A stretch of 64,000 nt of DNA from Variovorax sp. PBS-H4. Lineage in GTDB: Bacteria > Pseudomonadota > Gammaproteobacteria > Burkholderiales > Burkholderiaceae_C. The first letter of the stretch is position 1. Each line of letters starts with the position of its first letter. Below are positions 1-8,474 of this stretch, in pieces. The stretch is from positions 6,365,822 to 6,429,821 of the forward strand of contig NZ_LR594675.1 in assembly GCF_901827205.1 (NCBI RefSeq). Direction: 5' to 3'. The position numbers and the translations under genes are program-made. The notes under the pieces were generated by a model. The model ran no database searches. It was not told the origin of the DNA and saw nothing but the letters and a program-made list of their open reading frames with translations.

Positions 1-2749
1 GCTTGTGCACCACATAGGTCCCGCCGATCTCGCGAACATCTGTTCCGATCACCTGCTCGTCGATCAGCCTGATGACCTGCTCGTCGTATTCGCTGAAGTC
101 GACGGTCTCCCTTGCGTCGCGCTGCACCATCTGTCGTACCTGGATCAATGCCTTGAGATCCGCCTTGTACTGCGCGATGAGCGCCTCGGAAACGCCGCGG
201 TCCTCGAAGAAGCCACGGCACGACAGCGCCGTCTGCAGACAGGCACCGAAGGCCGTCAGGGCTGCATAAAAGTCGTCGCGGAGCTTCTGCCGCACGTCGT
301 ATTCGCCGCCCTGCTTGTCGCTCACGAAGCGAGGACTCAACGCCTGGCGCAGCAGCTCAGGGTCCTTGCGATTGGCGACTCCCTTGAAGAAGGACCACAC
401 CGTCTCGTGCCGCATCGGCAGCTGCTTGTACTCGGTGCTCACCTGCGCATAGAGCCCATCGAGATCGGCAATGTCGAAGCCGCCTTGCGTCCGGGCCTCG
501 AGGTCCTGGTAGGCGCGGATCGCCGTGTCGAGCTCTTTCAGGATGCCGCGGTAGTCCACCAGCAGGCCGTGGCGCTTGGCATCGTGCAGGCGGTTCACGC
601 GGGCTACGGCCTGGATCAGGTTGTGGCCCTTCAGCGGCTTGTCGATGTAGAGCACTGCGTTGCGCGGCTCGTCGAAGCCGGTGAGAAGGCGATCGACCAC
701 GATCAGCAGGTCGGGGTCGCCATCGGTCCCGAAGGCCTGAAGCACCTGCCTCTGGTGGTGCAGCGCGTCGACGTCCTGGTTCAGCACGCTCTGCTTCCAC
801 CATTGCTGCACCTCGGACATGCCGTCTTCGTCGACCTCCTTGTTGCCCTCGCGCATGTCGGGCGGGGAAATCACGACGGCGCTCGTGACCAGGCCCGTCG
901 CGTCGAGCGCCTTCTTGTAGCGGATTGCATCGAGCTTGCTGGCCGTGGCGATCTGCCCCTTCAGGCCAGACGCCAGCCTCTTGAAGTTCTCATGGAAGTG
1001 CGTGGCGATGTCCCATGCGATCAGCTCGATGCGATTGGCCGCGCTGTAGACCGTTCCGCTGCTGGCGTACTTCTTCTTCAGATCGGCGCGTTGCGCCTCG
1101 GCGAGGCCGGCGGTGATCTTGTCGAACCAGCGATCGACCGCGTCGGCATCGATGGACAGCCCGGGCACCCGCTCTTCGTAGAGGAGCGGTGCGACGGCAT
1201 GGTCCTCGGCTGCGCGCCGCGTGGCGTACGCGTGGACGATGGGGCCGAACTTCTGCGCTGTCTTCTCGTCCTTCAGCAGCGGCGTGCCGGTAAAGGCCAC
1301 GTAGGCCGCGCGAGGCAGCACCTTCTTCATGCGCTCGTGCGTTTCCCCACCATGGCTGCGATGGCCTTCGTCCACCAGCACCACGATGTTGGGCGACTCG
1401 TTGCGGCACTCCGCCAGCCTGGCGGCGGTGTTGAACTTCTGCACCAGCGCGAAGGTGATGCGCTTCGTGCCCTGCCCGATGCGACGGGCCAGGTCGCGCC
1501 CGGTCATGGCGCGGCTGTGCTCGCCCTCCTTGTGCGTGGCGATGGACGATCCGAAGGCGCCTCCGGTCATGAAGTTGCGTGCGAGCTGCTGTTCGAGATC
1601 GCGCCGGTCGGTGATCACCACGAGCCGGCATTCCTTCAGGCCTTCGTTCAACAGGAGGGCCTTGGCAAGGAAGACCATGGTGAAGCTCTTGCCCGAACCC
1701 GTGGTGTGCCAGATCACGCCACCGGTACGCGCGCCATCGGCTCGCCGCCCGGCCAGCCGGTCGAGCAGTGCGCGAACACCGAAGAACTGCTGGTGCCGCG
1801 CGACGATTTTTCCGACCTTGCTGTCGAACAGCACGAAACCGCGCAGCAGGGCAAGCAGCCGTTGCGGCTTCAACAGAGACACCAGCAAGCGGTCTCGCCC
1901 GTTGGGCAGCGCCGGCCGGGACCGGAGCGACTCGAACCATTCACGTATCGGCGCAGGCTTGCCCTTCAAGAGCGCTGCATGGGACCGGGCGGACAGCGGT
2001 GCGTTCTTCAAGGCACCCACATGAGCGTCGTCGAATTCTTCTTCCGTGTTCCACTGCGCCCAGAACTTGGCCGGCGTGGCCGTGGTGCCGTAGCGGCCCT
2101 GGGTCTGGCTGATGGACAGCAGCAGCTGAGCGTAGGCAAAGAGCTCCGGAATTTCGTCGTGGCGCTGGTTGCGCAATTGCTGGCTGATGCCTTCGAGCAC
2201 CATCGCGTCGGCCATGCTGCCGCTGTGGCGCCCGTGCGGCTGCTTGGCCTCGATCACGACCAGCGGAATTCCGTTGACATAGCCGACGATGTCCGGTGAG
2301 CGATGGTGGGTACCGTGGCTGGAGAGCACCCGCAGCTGTTCAGTGACATCGAAACGATTGGCGCTCGGATCGGTCCAGTCGATGACCTGGATCGTCGGCT
2401 GGTGCCTCCGGCCGTCGGGCATGAATTCGGTGACCGTGATTCCGTAGGCGAGCTTGGCGTAGATGCGCTCGTTGGCTGGCAACAGGCCCTCGCCGAGCCG
2501 AACTGTCATGAGCTCGCGAAGGATCTGATCGATGGCGCTGGGTGAGAGAGGAAAGACGTCGCCGTTGTACTCGAAGCGTCGGGTTTGCAGCACTTCGATG
2601 AGGCGCGGCTTGAGGAGGACCTCGCGTGCCGAGCCACGCAACCTGGAGCACTCGGTAGCGCTGATGTAGTTCCACCCCAGGTTGCAGAGCATGTGCAGCG
2701 CGGACATGTGAGCGCTGAATGGCTCGCCGGTGGAGGCATTGAAAGTCAT
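1..2749 (-). CDS. hsdR: Type I restriction enzyme, R (HsdR) subunit, 3' end cut by window edge
   Basis: This is the ATP-dependent translocase and nuclease subunit of a type I restriction complex with HsdM and HsdS. The reading frame is open from the ATG to the left edge (about 916 codons), so the C-terminus is missing; family members are usually about 1000 residues. A PD-(D/E)xK nuclease core is visible near the N-terminus (SPDIVG, then VVIEAKQP with the ExK near residue 167). The SF2 motor follows, with Walker A TTGSGKS near residue 345 and the DEAH-type motif VDEGHRS near residue 460. The start chosen is the first ATG in frame (MTFNAST); it has no strong Shine-Dalgarno sequence. A gap of 126 bases separates it from hsdM, so it may have its own promoter. 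Both catalytic centres look intact, so the visible part appears functional. Confidence 0.93.
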   Translation of the reverse strand, partial: MTFNASTGEPFSAHMSALHMLCNLGWNYISATECSRLRGSAREVLLKPRLIEVLQTRRFEYNGDVFPLSPSAIDQILRELMTVRLGEGLLPANERIYAKLAYGITVTEFMPDGRRHQPTIQVIDWTDPSANRFDVTEQLRVLSSHGTHHRSPDIVGYVNGIPLVVIEAKQPHGRHSGSMADAMVLEGISQQLRNQRHDEIPELFAYAQLLLSISQTQGRYGTTATPAKFWAQWNTEEEFDDAHVGALKNAPLSARSHAALLKGKPAPIREWFESLRSRPALPNGRDRLLVSLLKPQRLLALLRGFVLFDSKVGKIVARHQQFFGVRALLDRLAGRRADGARTGGVIWHTTGSGKSFTMVFLAKALLLNEGLKECRLVVITDRRDLEQQLARNFMTGGAFGSSIATHKEGEHSRAMTGRDLARRIGQGTKRITFALVQKFNTAARLAECRNESPNIVVLVDEGHRSHGGETHERMKKVLPRAAYVAFTGTPLLKDEKTAQKFGPIVHAYATRRAAEDHAVAPLLYEERVPGLSIDADAVDRWFDKITAGLAEAQRADLKKKYASSGTVYSAANRIELIAWDIATHFHENFKRLASGLKGQIATASKLDAIRYKKALDATGLVTSAVVISPPDMREGNKEVDEDGMSEVQQWWKQSVLNQDVDALHHQRQVLQAFGTDGDPDLLIVVDRLLTGFDEPRNAVLYIDKPLKGHNLIQAVARVNRLHDAKRHGLLVDYRGILKELDTAIRAYQDLEARTQGGFDIADLDGLYAQVSTEYKQLPMRHETVWSFFKGVANRKDPELLRQALSPRFVSDKQGGEYDVRQKLRDDFYAALTAFGACLQTALSCRGFFEDRGVSEALIAQYKADLKALIQVRQMVQRDARETVDFSEYDEQVIRLIDEQVIGTDVREIGGTYVVHK

Positions 2750-2875
2750 TGCGTGTGGCAGTCGGGGATCAGCCGGCGCATGACTGCTGCACTTTGTTGT
2801 CGCGTGCGAAGGAACAATTGTTCGGTGCGTCGAGGCCAACGAAACGGTGGGTTCGGGAAGATTCCGGCGCTGCGC

Positions 2876-4426
2876 TCACACGCCGATCTCGGTCAGCTGG
2901 GCAGCTATTTCTTCCTCGATGCCGGCAAGCTCCTCCTTGAGTGCCTCTCGCTCTTGCTGGAGTACTGCTATGTCCAGCAGTTCTTCCCTCTCGAAGGTGT
3001 TGACGTAGCGCGGAATGTTCAGGTTGAAGTCGTTCTCTGCAATTTGCGCAGGCGTGGCCAGGTAGGCATACCTCTCCACCGGCTCGCGTTTGCCATACGT
3101 ATCAAGCACGCGCTGCAGATCCGCCTCGCGCAGCACGTTCTGATTCTTCCCGGCCTCGAAATCGCGACTGCCATCGATGAAGAGCACCTTGTCATCAGCC
3201 TTGTTCCTGCGAAACACCAGCACAGCCGCCGGGATGCCGGTTCCATAGAAGAGCCCCTCGGGCAGGCCAATGACGGCATCGAGCAGGTTCTCCTCCACCA
3301 GCTTCTGCCGGATGCGCCCCTCGGCCGCCCCGCGAAACAGGATGCCGTGCGGCACGACAACTGCCATGCGGCCAGCGCCGGGCTTCATGGTCTCGACCAT
3401 GTGGAGGATGAAGGCGTAGTCGCCCTTCGTTCGCGGCGGCACGCCGCGGCGGAAGCGGCCGAACTTGTCCGTCTGCGCGCCCTCGTGCCCCCACTTCTCG
3501 AGGCTGAATGGCGGATTGGCCACGACGACGTCGAAGTGCCTGAGACTGCCATCGCCGAGCAGCAGCCTGGGGTTGCGCAACGTGTCGCCCCATTCGATGC
3601 GATGGTTGTCCTCGCCATGCATGAACATGTTCATCTTGGCCAGCGACCAGGTGTTGCCGATGGCCTCCTGGCCGTAGAGGGCGTAGCGCTTGGAGCCGGT
3701 GCGGTCACGGATCAGGCGGCCGCACTTCAGGAGCAGGGAGCCGGACCCGCACGCCGGGTCGCAGATCTCATCGCCTTCCTGGGGGTCCATCAGGCGCGCC
3801 ATGAGGCTGGAGACTTCGGGTGGGGTATAGAACTCTCCGGCGGTCTTGCCGCTCGACGAGGCAAAGTGGCTGATGAGGTACTCGTAGGCGTTGCCGATCA
3901 GGTCGAGCTGGCCGATCCGGCTGGGACGAAGATCGAGCTCCGGCCTGGCGAAGTCTTCGAGCAGGTGACGCAGGATGTCGTTCTTCTGCCATTCGTCGCC
4001 GAGCTTGTTGGAGTTGAAGCCGATGTCCTGGAACACGTCGCGCAGCTTGGCGATGTTGGCGTCTTCGATGGCATGCAGCGCGCGATCGATGCGCTCGCCG
4101 TTGCCGGGCTCAAAGCGCGCGGCATGCAGGGCGTAGAAGCTGGCGGTGGGCGGCAGGACGAAGCGCTCGGTCTTGAGCAGTTCCTCGATGAGGTCGGAGG
4201 CGGTGTCGCCGTACTGCGCCTTGTAGCCGTCGTAGTGGTCCTGCCACGCGTCCGACACGTACTTGAGGAAGAGCATCGGCAGCACGTAGTCCTTGTACGT
4301 GCTCGGATCGACGACGCCGCGAAAGGTGTCGCAGGCCGCCCACACGGCGGCATTGATGCTGTCCTGGCTGACGGCGCTGATGGCTGTCTGATTCATGCGT
4401 TGCTCGATTTCCCTGGGTCGTGTCAT
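2876..4426 (-). CDS. hsdM: Type I restriction-modification N6-adenine methyltransferase, HsdM
   Basis: This is the modification subunit that methylates adenine in the site recognised by HsdS. The sequence shows the HsdM N-terminal helical region (DPSTYKDYVLPMLFLKYVSD), the SAM-binding motif I DPACGSGSLLLK near residue 220, and the catalytic motif IV NPPFS near residue 300. About 516 residues is normal for the family. The ATG at 4426 overlaps the hsdS stop as ATGA; a second in-frame ATG at 4396 (MNQTAISAV) is an equally credible start because AGGGA lies upstream of it. The tight overlap with hsdS implies translational coupling. The C-terminus carries a Leu/Glu-rich coiled coil, as expected for docking to HsdS. 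Confidence 0.95.
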   Translation of the reverse strand: MTRPREIEQRMNQTAISAVSQDSINAAVWAACDTFRGVVDPSTYKDYVLPMLFLKYVSDAWQDHYDGYKAQYGDTASDLIEELLKTERFVLPPTASFYALHAARFEPGNGERIDRALHAIEDANIAKLRDVFQDIGFNSNKLGDEWQKNDILRHLLEDFARPELDLRPSRIGQLDLIGNAYEYLISHFASSSGKTAGEFYTPPEVSSLMARLMDPQEGDEICDPACGSGSLLLKCGRLIRDRTGSKRYALYGQEAIGNTWSLAKMNMFMHGEDNHRIEWGDTLRNPRLLLGDGSLRHFDVVVANPPFSLEKWGHEGAQTDKFGRFRRGVPPRTKGDYAFILHMVETMKPGAGRMAVVVPHGILFRGAAEGRIRQKLVEENLLDAVIGLPEGLFYGTGIPAAVLVFRRNKADDKVLFIDGSRDFEAGKNQNVLREADLQRVLDTYGKREPVERYAYLATPAQIAENDFNLNIPRYVNTFEREELLDIAVLQQEREALKEELAGIEEEIAAQLTEIGV

Positions 4427-5034
4427 GCGTTGCCGGAGGCGCTGGCAAGCGCTTCGGCGATTGATTCGAACTGCCGTTCGCGGTTGCGGATGAGCAGGTC
4501 CTGCAGTTGCCGCTCGCGTCGCGCAAGGCGGGCGAGCGCGACGATATTCTCCTGATCGGCCAGAGATGGCAGGCCGATGGGCAGCGATTCCAGCACAGGC
4601 CGCCGCACGCTCAGCTGGCTGGAGCCCTCGGCAGCGCGCTGCAAAGCCCGCTGGAAGGGAGCCTGATTGATTTGCCAGGCGAGGAACGCGGGCAGCAATG
4701 CGCGCGCGGGCTTCACCCGCAGATGGAAGAGGTGCTGGCCGCACACGGCCGGCCCGGGAAGATCTCCAACGCACGCGGCGTAGAAGCGCGTACCGCGTGC
4801 GACGAAGAGCAGATCTCCCGCCGCCAGCCATTCAGGCTCCCGCCGTCCGGCCAGTTGCGTCCGGATGACGCTTCGCCAGTCGACGCCGTCGAGGGGGTCC
4901 AGGTCTTTCATCTGCACCGCATGAACCCCGCCGCCCCGGACCTCCTTGATGGCGCCACGGAAAGGATGACCGGCTCGTATACGAACCTCCGCGCCCAGGA
5001 GCGTGTTCACTGCATGAATCGACATGATGCGCAT
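4423..5034 (-). CDS. hsdS: Short type I specificity subunit (single target-recognition domain), HsdS-like
   Basis: This is the first gene of the restriction operon and likely the DNA-recognition subunit. It is only about 200 residues, roughly half of a normal HsdS. It has one target-recognition domain (residues about 1-150, including GDLLFVARGTRFYAACVGD and the PAFLAWQINQ segment) and one conserved coiled-coil region at the C-terminus (QENIVALARLARRERQLQDL). Half-size S proteins are known to work as dimers that read symmetric targets. Starts at 5034 (MRIMSIHAV) or 5025 (MSIHAV) are both possible; upstream codons to 5076 look unlike protein. Its stop overlaps the hsdM ATG. The fold assignment rests on the context and the conserved tail; the TRD itself is too variable to identify by eye. 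Confidence 0.8.
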   Translation of the reverse strand: MRIMSIHAVNTLLGAEVRIRAGHPFRGAIKEVRGGGVHAVQMKDLDPLDGVDWRSVIRTQLAGRREPEWLAAGDLLFVARGTRFYAACVGDLPGPAVCGQHLFHLRVKPARALLPAFLAWQINQAPFQRALQRAAEGSSQLSVRRPVLESLPIGLPSLADQENIVALARLARRERQLQDLLIRNRERQFESIAEALASASGNA

Positions 5035-5136
5035 GCTACTTGCACTTCGGCCTTGTCTCGCACACACTCTCCGCATTCAACAACAAGTTTCAGTGCATCA
5101 AGTCTAGTGATGCACAAACATTCAGGGAGCACAGCT

Positions 5137-6129
5137 GTGGGCTACGAAGTCGACTTTTTCACTGGCGATACCGGCGGCACGGCCATCCTGGTGCGGTGGG
5201 GCACGCCCGGCAACTTCAAGTTGCTGGTCTGCGACGGCGGTACACCGGCCTCGGCCCAGCTGCTGGTCAACCATGTCCAGGCGTATTGCCTCAGTTCGCA
5301 CGTGGACTACGTGGTGAGCTCGCATCCCGGCGCCAGGGGTGCGGAGGGTCTCGGGCTCATTCTCGAAAAGCTCAGCGTCGGGGAGCTGTGGGTGCACCGG
5401 CCCTGGGCGCACACCGACCGTACCTGGGAGGCGATGGCGCTGATCCGGAAGCTCGAGACCATCGCGCACGCGCGACAGGTGCCGGTAAACGAGCCCTTCG
5501 CCGGCGCGGTCATCGGACCGTTCACGGTACTGTCGCCCAACCGGAGCTGGTACGTGGAGAGCTTGCTGCCGGCCTTCGGAATGACGCTGGCGCGGGGCGC
5601 CGGGCTGACGCTGGCCGACGCGGCGCGATGGATGCGGCTGGCGAGTGCCGGCATGAGCAGCCGCTGGGATTTCGAACCCTTGCCCCGTGACGCGGCGACG
5701 TCCGCGGAGGACGAGTCGAGCGCCGTGCTGTACGGCGAATTCGAAGGCAGGGGCGTGCTGCTGACGAGCAACGCAGGCATTCGGGCACTGAGCGACGCCT
5801 CCACCTTTGCCGAACACCTGGGCCTCGGCCTGCCCACGAATCTCCGGCTGATGCAGGTACCCAATGCCGGCAACCCCGACCATCTCTCGAGCCGGGTGCT
5901 GGACCGCCTGGTCGGCGCACGCCGGCCGCGCGATCAGCGCGAGTACACCAAGACGGCTTTCATGTCGGCGCCCATCGACTCACTCTCGATGGGTTCCCGC
6001 ATCGTGACCGACGCCCTGAAGCGGCGAGGCGTCCTGACCTTCCTCAGCCAGGGCACTCAGCTGCATCACGCCCATGACATGCCGCAGCGCAATTGGTACC
6101 CGGCCAAGCCGTTGGGAGCCGGCGCTTGA
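5137..6129 (+). CDS. Metallo-beta-lactamase-fold (ComEC-like) protein with degraded metal site
   Basis: The 330-residue product has the N-terminus GYEVDFFTGDTGGTAILVRW and the layout of stand-alone ComEC-type MBL-fold hydrolases often found beside defence genes. Where active members carry HxHxDH after the first sheet, this one has SSHPGARGAEGLG, so only one histidine survives and metal hydrolysis is doubtful. The start is a GTG at 5137, preferred over the ATG at 5110 because AGGGAG sits 7 bases upstream of the GTG and the family begins at this GYEVDF position. It is divergent from hsdS, with 102 bases between them. It could be a non-catalytic partner or immunity factor of the restriction system, or an unrelated passenger. 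The fold is supported by pattern; the role is unknown. Confidence 0.6.
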   Translation: MGYEVDFFTGDTGGTAILVRWGTPGNFKLLVCDGGTPASAQLLVNHVQAYCLSSHVDYVVSSHPGARGAEGLGLILEKLSVGELWVHRPWAHTDRTWEAMALIRKLETIAHARQVPVNEPFAGAVIGPFTVLSPNRSWYVESLLPAFGMTLARGAGLTLADAARWMRLASAGMSSRWDFEPLPRDAATSAEDESSAVLYGEFEGRGVLLTSNAGIRALSDASTFAEHLGLGLPTNLRLMQVPNAGNPDHLSSRVLDRLVGARRPRDQREYTKTAFMSAPIDSLSMGSRIVTDALKRRGVLTFLSQGTQLHHAHDMPQRNWYPAKPLGAGA

Positions 6130-6132
6130 GGC

Positions 6133-6957
6133 TCAGGCCTGAGGGCCGCCCCGCCGCGTGTCGAAGACCACTTGCCCGGCGGCCATGGTGTTCACTGCCT
6201 GGCCGCTGACGTCCATCAGGACGCGGCTCGCATCGGATGGCAGGTAGACCGTGCTGTAGATGACGGGCTGCTCCTGGCTGTCGTACATCACGCGCCGCAT
6301 CTTCAAGAGTGGCGCGCCGTTCTCCACGGCCAACAGGCCGGCGTTGCGGAAGTCCGCGATGCTTGCGGTGATTTCCTGCACGGCGCGCCCGTAGGTCACG
6401 CCGTTGGCCGCGAGGATCTCATAGAAGGCCATCTTGCTCAGCGCCTCGGGGGTGATGCACGCCTTGAAGGCGAGCGGCGCCCAGACGTCGGTCAGCATGA
6501 CGGGACTTCCGTCACAGCTCCTGAGGCGAACCGCATTGACAGCCTCCTCCCCCGGTTGCAGGTTAAGTGCCATGCCGATCTCGCGCGGCGGCACCGCGTG
6601 CGACACCGCGAGCACCCGCACCTGCGTCTTCATCTCCGTGTTCTTGAGGGAATCGATCACACCCAGCGTGGGGATCAATCGCGGCGGCGGCAGCTCCTTG
6701 CGCACGAAGGTGCCCCGGCCCGGCTTGCGCTCGATCAGCCCCATCGCCGCGAGGTCACCCAGCGTCCTGCGCACTGTCACCCGGGAGAGTGAGAAGCGCT
6801 CGCACAGGGACTCCTCGCTCGGGAACAGCCCGCCGCGTTCGAGGGTGCCGGATTCGATCTCGTTCTTCAACATCAGCAGCAACTGCCGGTGGAGCGAGGT
6901 CCCCTTGGACAGCTTGAATGCGGCGGACTGCGGCGGCAGGTCGTCTTCCATCAACAT
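6133..6957 (-). CDS. GntR-family (HutC/UTRA) transcriptional regulator
   Basis: The 274-residue regulator has an N-terminal winged helix (about residues 15-85: FPSEESLCERFSLSRVTVRR and the wing GLIERKPGRGTFV) and a C-terminal UTRA ligand-binding domain (about 105-260, including YGRAVQEITA and the PLLKMRRVMYD strand). UTRA regulators sense small carboxylates, sugars or amines and usually repress the adjacent operon. It is divergent from the aconitase-family operon and a large palindrome lies in the shared 131-base gap, so it probably represses that operon and itself. The ATG at 6957 and another at 6951 are both plausible starts. The effector is not predictable from the sequence; a product or substrate of the operon is the natural guess. 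Confidence 0.9.
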   Translation of the reverse strand: MLMEDDLPPQSAAFKLSKGTSLHRQLLLMLKNEIESGTLERGGLFPSEESLCERFSLSRVTVRRTLGDLAAMGLIERKPGRGTFVRKELPPPRLIPTLGVIDSLKNTEMKTQVRVLAVSHAVPPREIGMALNLQPGEEAVNAVRLRSCDGSPVMLTDVWAPLAFKACITPEALSKMAFYEILAANGVTYGRAVQEITASIADFRNAGLLAVENGAPLLKMRRVMYDSQEQPVIYSTVYLPSDASRVLMDVSGQAVNTMAAGQVVFDTRRGGPQA

Positions 6958-6992
6958 TCCATTCGGTTAGTGGTAACCCCAGGGGGTGGAAA

Positions 6993-7026
6993 TGTCTTAC
7001 TGTATTAAGGTTAATACATTAAGACA
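6993..7026. promoter_or_regulatory. Nested palindromic operator for the GntR/UTRA regulator (predicted)
   Basis: Two inverted repeats share one centre. The inner pair is TGTATTA (7001-7007) and TAATACA (7012-7018) around AGGT. The outer pair is TGTCTTA (6993-6999) and TAAGACA (7020-7026). The 15-base arms agree at 14 positions. The site is 62 bases upstream of the plus-strand operon and 35 bases upstream of the regulator, which fits a shared operator. The TGTnTTA half-sites suggest up to two regulator dimers. It is AT-rich against a very GC-rich background. Confidence 0.75.
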
Positions 7027-7088
7027 GTCTACGGACCCGCAGATTCTATGGCCCTGACCCTCCCCACTCCCCGGCATCGCTGAACGCC

Positions 7089-8474
7089 ATGGGACGCACA
7101 CTTTTCGAGAAGATCTGGGATGCGCATGTCATTCGCGCACTGCCAGGTGGATGGGATCTGATCCACATCGACCGACCGCTGCTCCATGACCTGGTGGGCC
7201 CGGATGCGCTGGCCCAGCTGAGAACGCGCGGCCTGAAGGTGCACAACCCCGAGCTGGTCTTCGCAACCATCGACCACACCGTAACCACACGTCCGGGCCG
7301 CACCAACGAGGCGCCGGGGCCCCATGTGGAGAAGGCGCGCTCGGAAGCCGCGGCGGCCGCCATTGCCTTCTTCGATGTAGGCCGGCAGGGACAAGGCATC
7401 GTCCACGTCACCGCACCAGAACTGGGCATCGTTCTTCCGGGCACCACGGCCGTCTGCGGTGACAGCCATACCTGCACCAACGGCGGCCTGGGCGCCCTGG
7501 CCTTCGGCGTGGGCTCGTCCGAGATCCTCCATGTGCTGGCGACACAGACGCTGCGCCAGCGACGGCCACGGCAGATGCGCATCGTCTGCACTGGGCAACT
7601 GGACGCGGCCGTCTCGGCGAAAGAATTGGCGCTGCACATCATCCGCCAGCTGAGCGCCAGGGCGGGCATCGGCTACGCGGTCGAGTTCGCCGGCCCCGCT
7701 GTCACCGCGCTGGACATCGAAGGCCGCCTGACCCTGTGCAACATGAGCGTCGAACTCGGCGCACGATGCGGCATGGTGGCGCCTGACGAGAAGACCGTGC
7801 GCTACCTGCAGGGCGGTGCCTACGCACCCAAGGACGACGCGTTCGACCTGGCGGCATCGCACTGGCTGTCCCTGCAGAGCGACGAGGACGTGGTCTTCGA
7901 TGCCGAGTTCACGGTGCGAGCGGACGAGGTTGCGCCCATGGTCACCTGGGGCACCAACCCCGAGCAGGCCATCCGCATCGACGAGCGGATTCCTGACCCA
8001 TCCGCACAAGGACCGGGCGCGGAACTCGGTATCCAGGATGCGCTGGACTACATGGGGCTCGAGGCGAACACGCCGATCGAAGGCACGGCGATCGACTGGG
8101 TGTTCATCGGCTCCTGCGCGAACGCCAGGCTCACGGACCTGCGCAGTGCCGCCGCCGTGGTGCAGGGCCGCCACGTTGCCGACGGCGTCACCGCCTGGGT
8201 GGTGCCCGGCTCCGAGAAGGTCAAGCAGGCGGCGGAGCAGGAAGGTCTCAGGCAGGTCTTCGAATCCGCGGGCTTCGTCTGGCGCGAACCGGGCTGCAGC
8301 ATGTGTGTCGCGGCCAACGGCGAGCGCGTGCCGCCGGGGCAACGATCGATCTCGACCTCCAACCGCAACTTCGTCGGACGCCAGGGGCCCGGCGCGCGCA
8401 CGCACCTGGCAAGCCCTGCAATGGCCGCCGCCGCTGCCATCGCAGGCCATATCACCGACGTGAGGAACCTGTGA
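7089..8474 (+). CDS. Aconitase-family (LeuC-like) dehydratase large subunit
   Basis: The 461-residue iron-sulfur hydro-lyase is of the 3-isopropylmalate dehydratase type. It shows CGDSHTCTNGGLG, IGSCANARLTDLR (cluster Cys near residue 343) and EPGCSMC (cluster Cys near 402 and 405), the three ligands of a [4Fe-4S] cluster. The small subunit follows with a GTGA overlap. The neighbours are a lyase of the isocitrate-lyase/PEP-mutase family and a Bug receptor, not leuB or leuA, so leucine synthesis is unlikely. Dimethylmaleate or another methyl-branched maleate/malate is a better candidate substrate, by analogy with the dimethylmaleate hydratase plus 2,3-dimethylmalate lyase pair of nicotinate fermentation. 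The family call is firm; the substrate is inference. Confidence 0.88.
   Translation: MGRTLFEKIWDAHVIRALPGGWDLIHIDRPLLHDLVGPDALAQLRTRGLKVHNPELVFATIDHTVTTRPGRTNEAPGPHVEKARSEAAAAAIAFFDVGRQGQGIVHVTAPELGIVLPGTTAVCGDSHTCTNGGLGALAFGVGSSEILHVLATQTLRQRRPRQMRIVCTGQLDAAVSAKELALHIIRQLSARAGIGYAVEFAGPAVTALDIEGRLTLCNMSVELGARCGMVAPDEKTVRYLQGGAYAPKDDAFDLAASHWLSLQSDEDVVFDAEFTVRADEVAPMVTWGTNPEQAIRIDERIPDPSAQGPGAELGIQDALDYMGLEANTPIEGTAIDWVFIGSCANARLTDLRSAAAVVQGRHVADGVTAWVVPGSEKVKQAAEQEGLRQVFESAGFVWREPGCSMCVAANGERVPPGQRSISTSNRNFVGRQGPGARTHLASPAMAAAAAIAGHITDVRNL

Noticed and set aside
5..2299. Long plus-strand open frame of 764 codons
   Set aside because: It is the antisense shadow of hsdR: the minus strand has nuclease, Walker A and DEAH motifs in an unbroken frame, whereas this frame has low-complexity Val/Leu/His/Arg composition and no domain.
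2585..4555. Long plus-strand open frame of 656 codons
   Set aside because: It is antisense to hsdM, whose minus-strand motifs (DPACGSG, NPPFS) are clear. Such mirrored frames are expected at this GC content.
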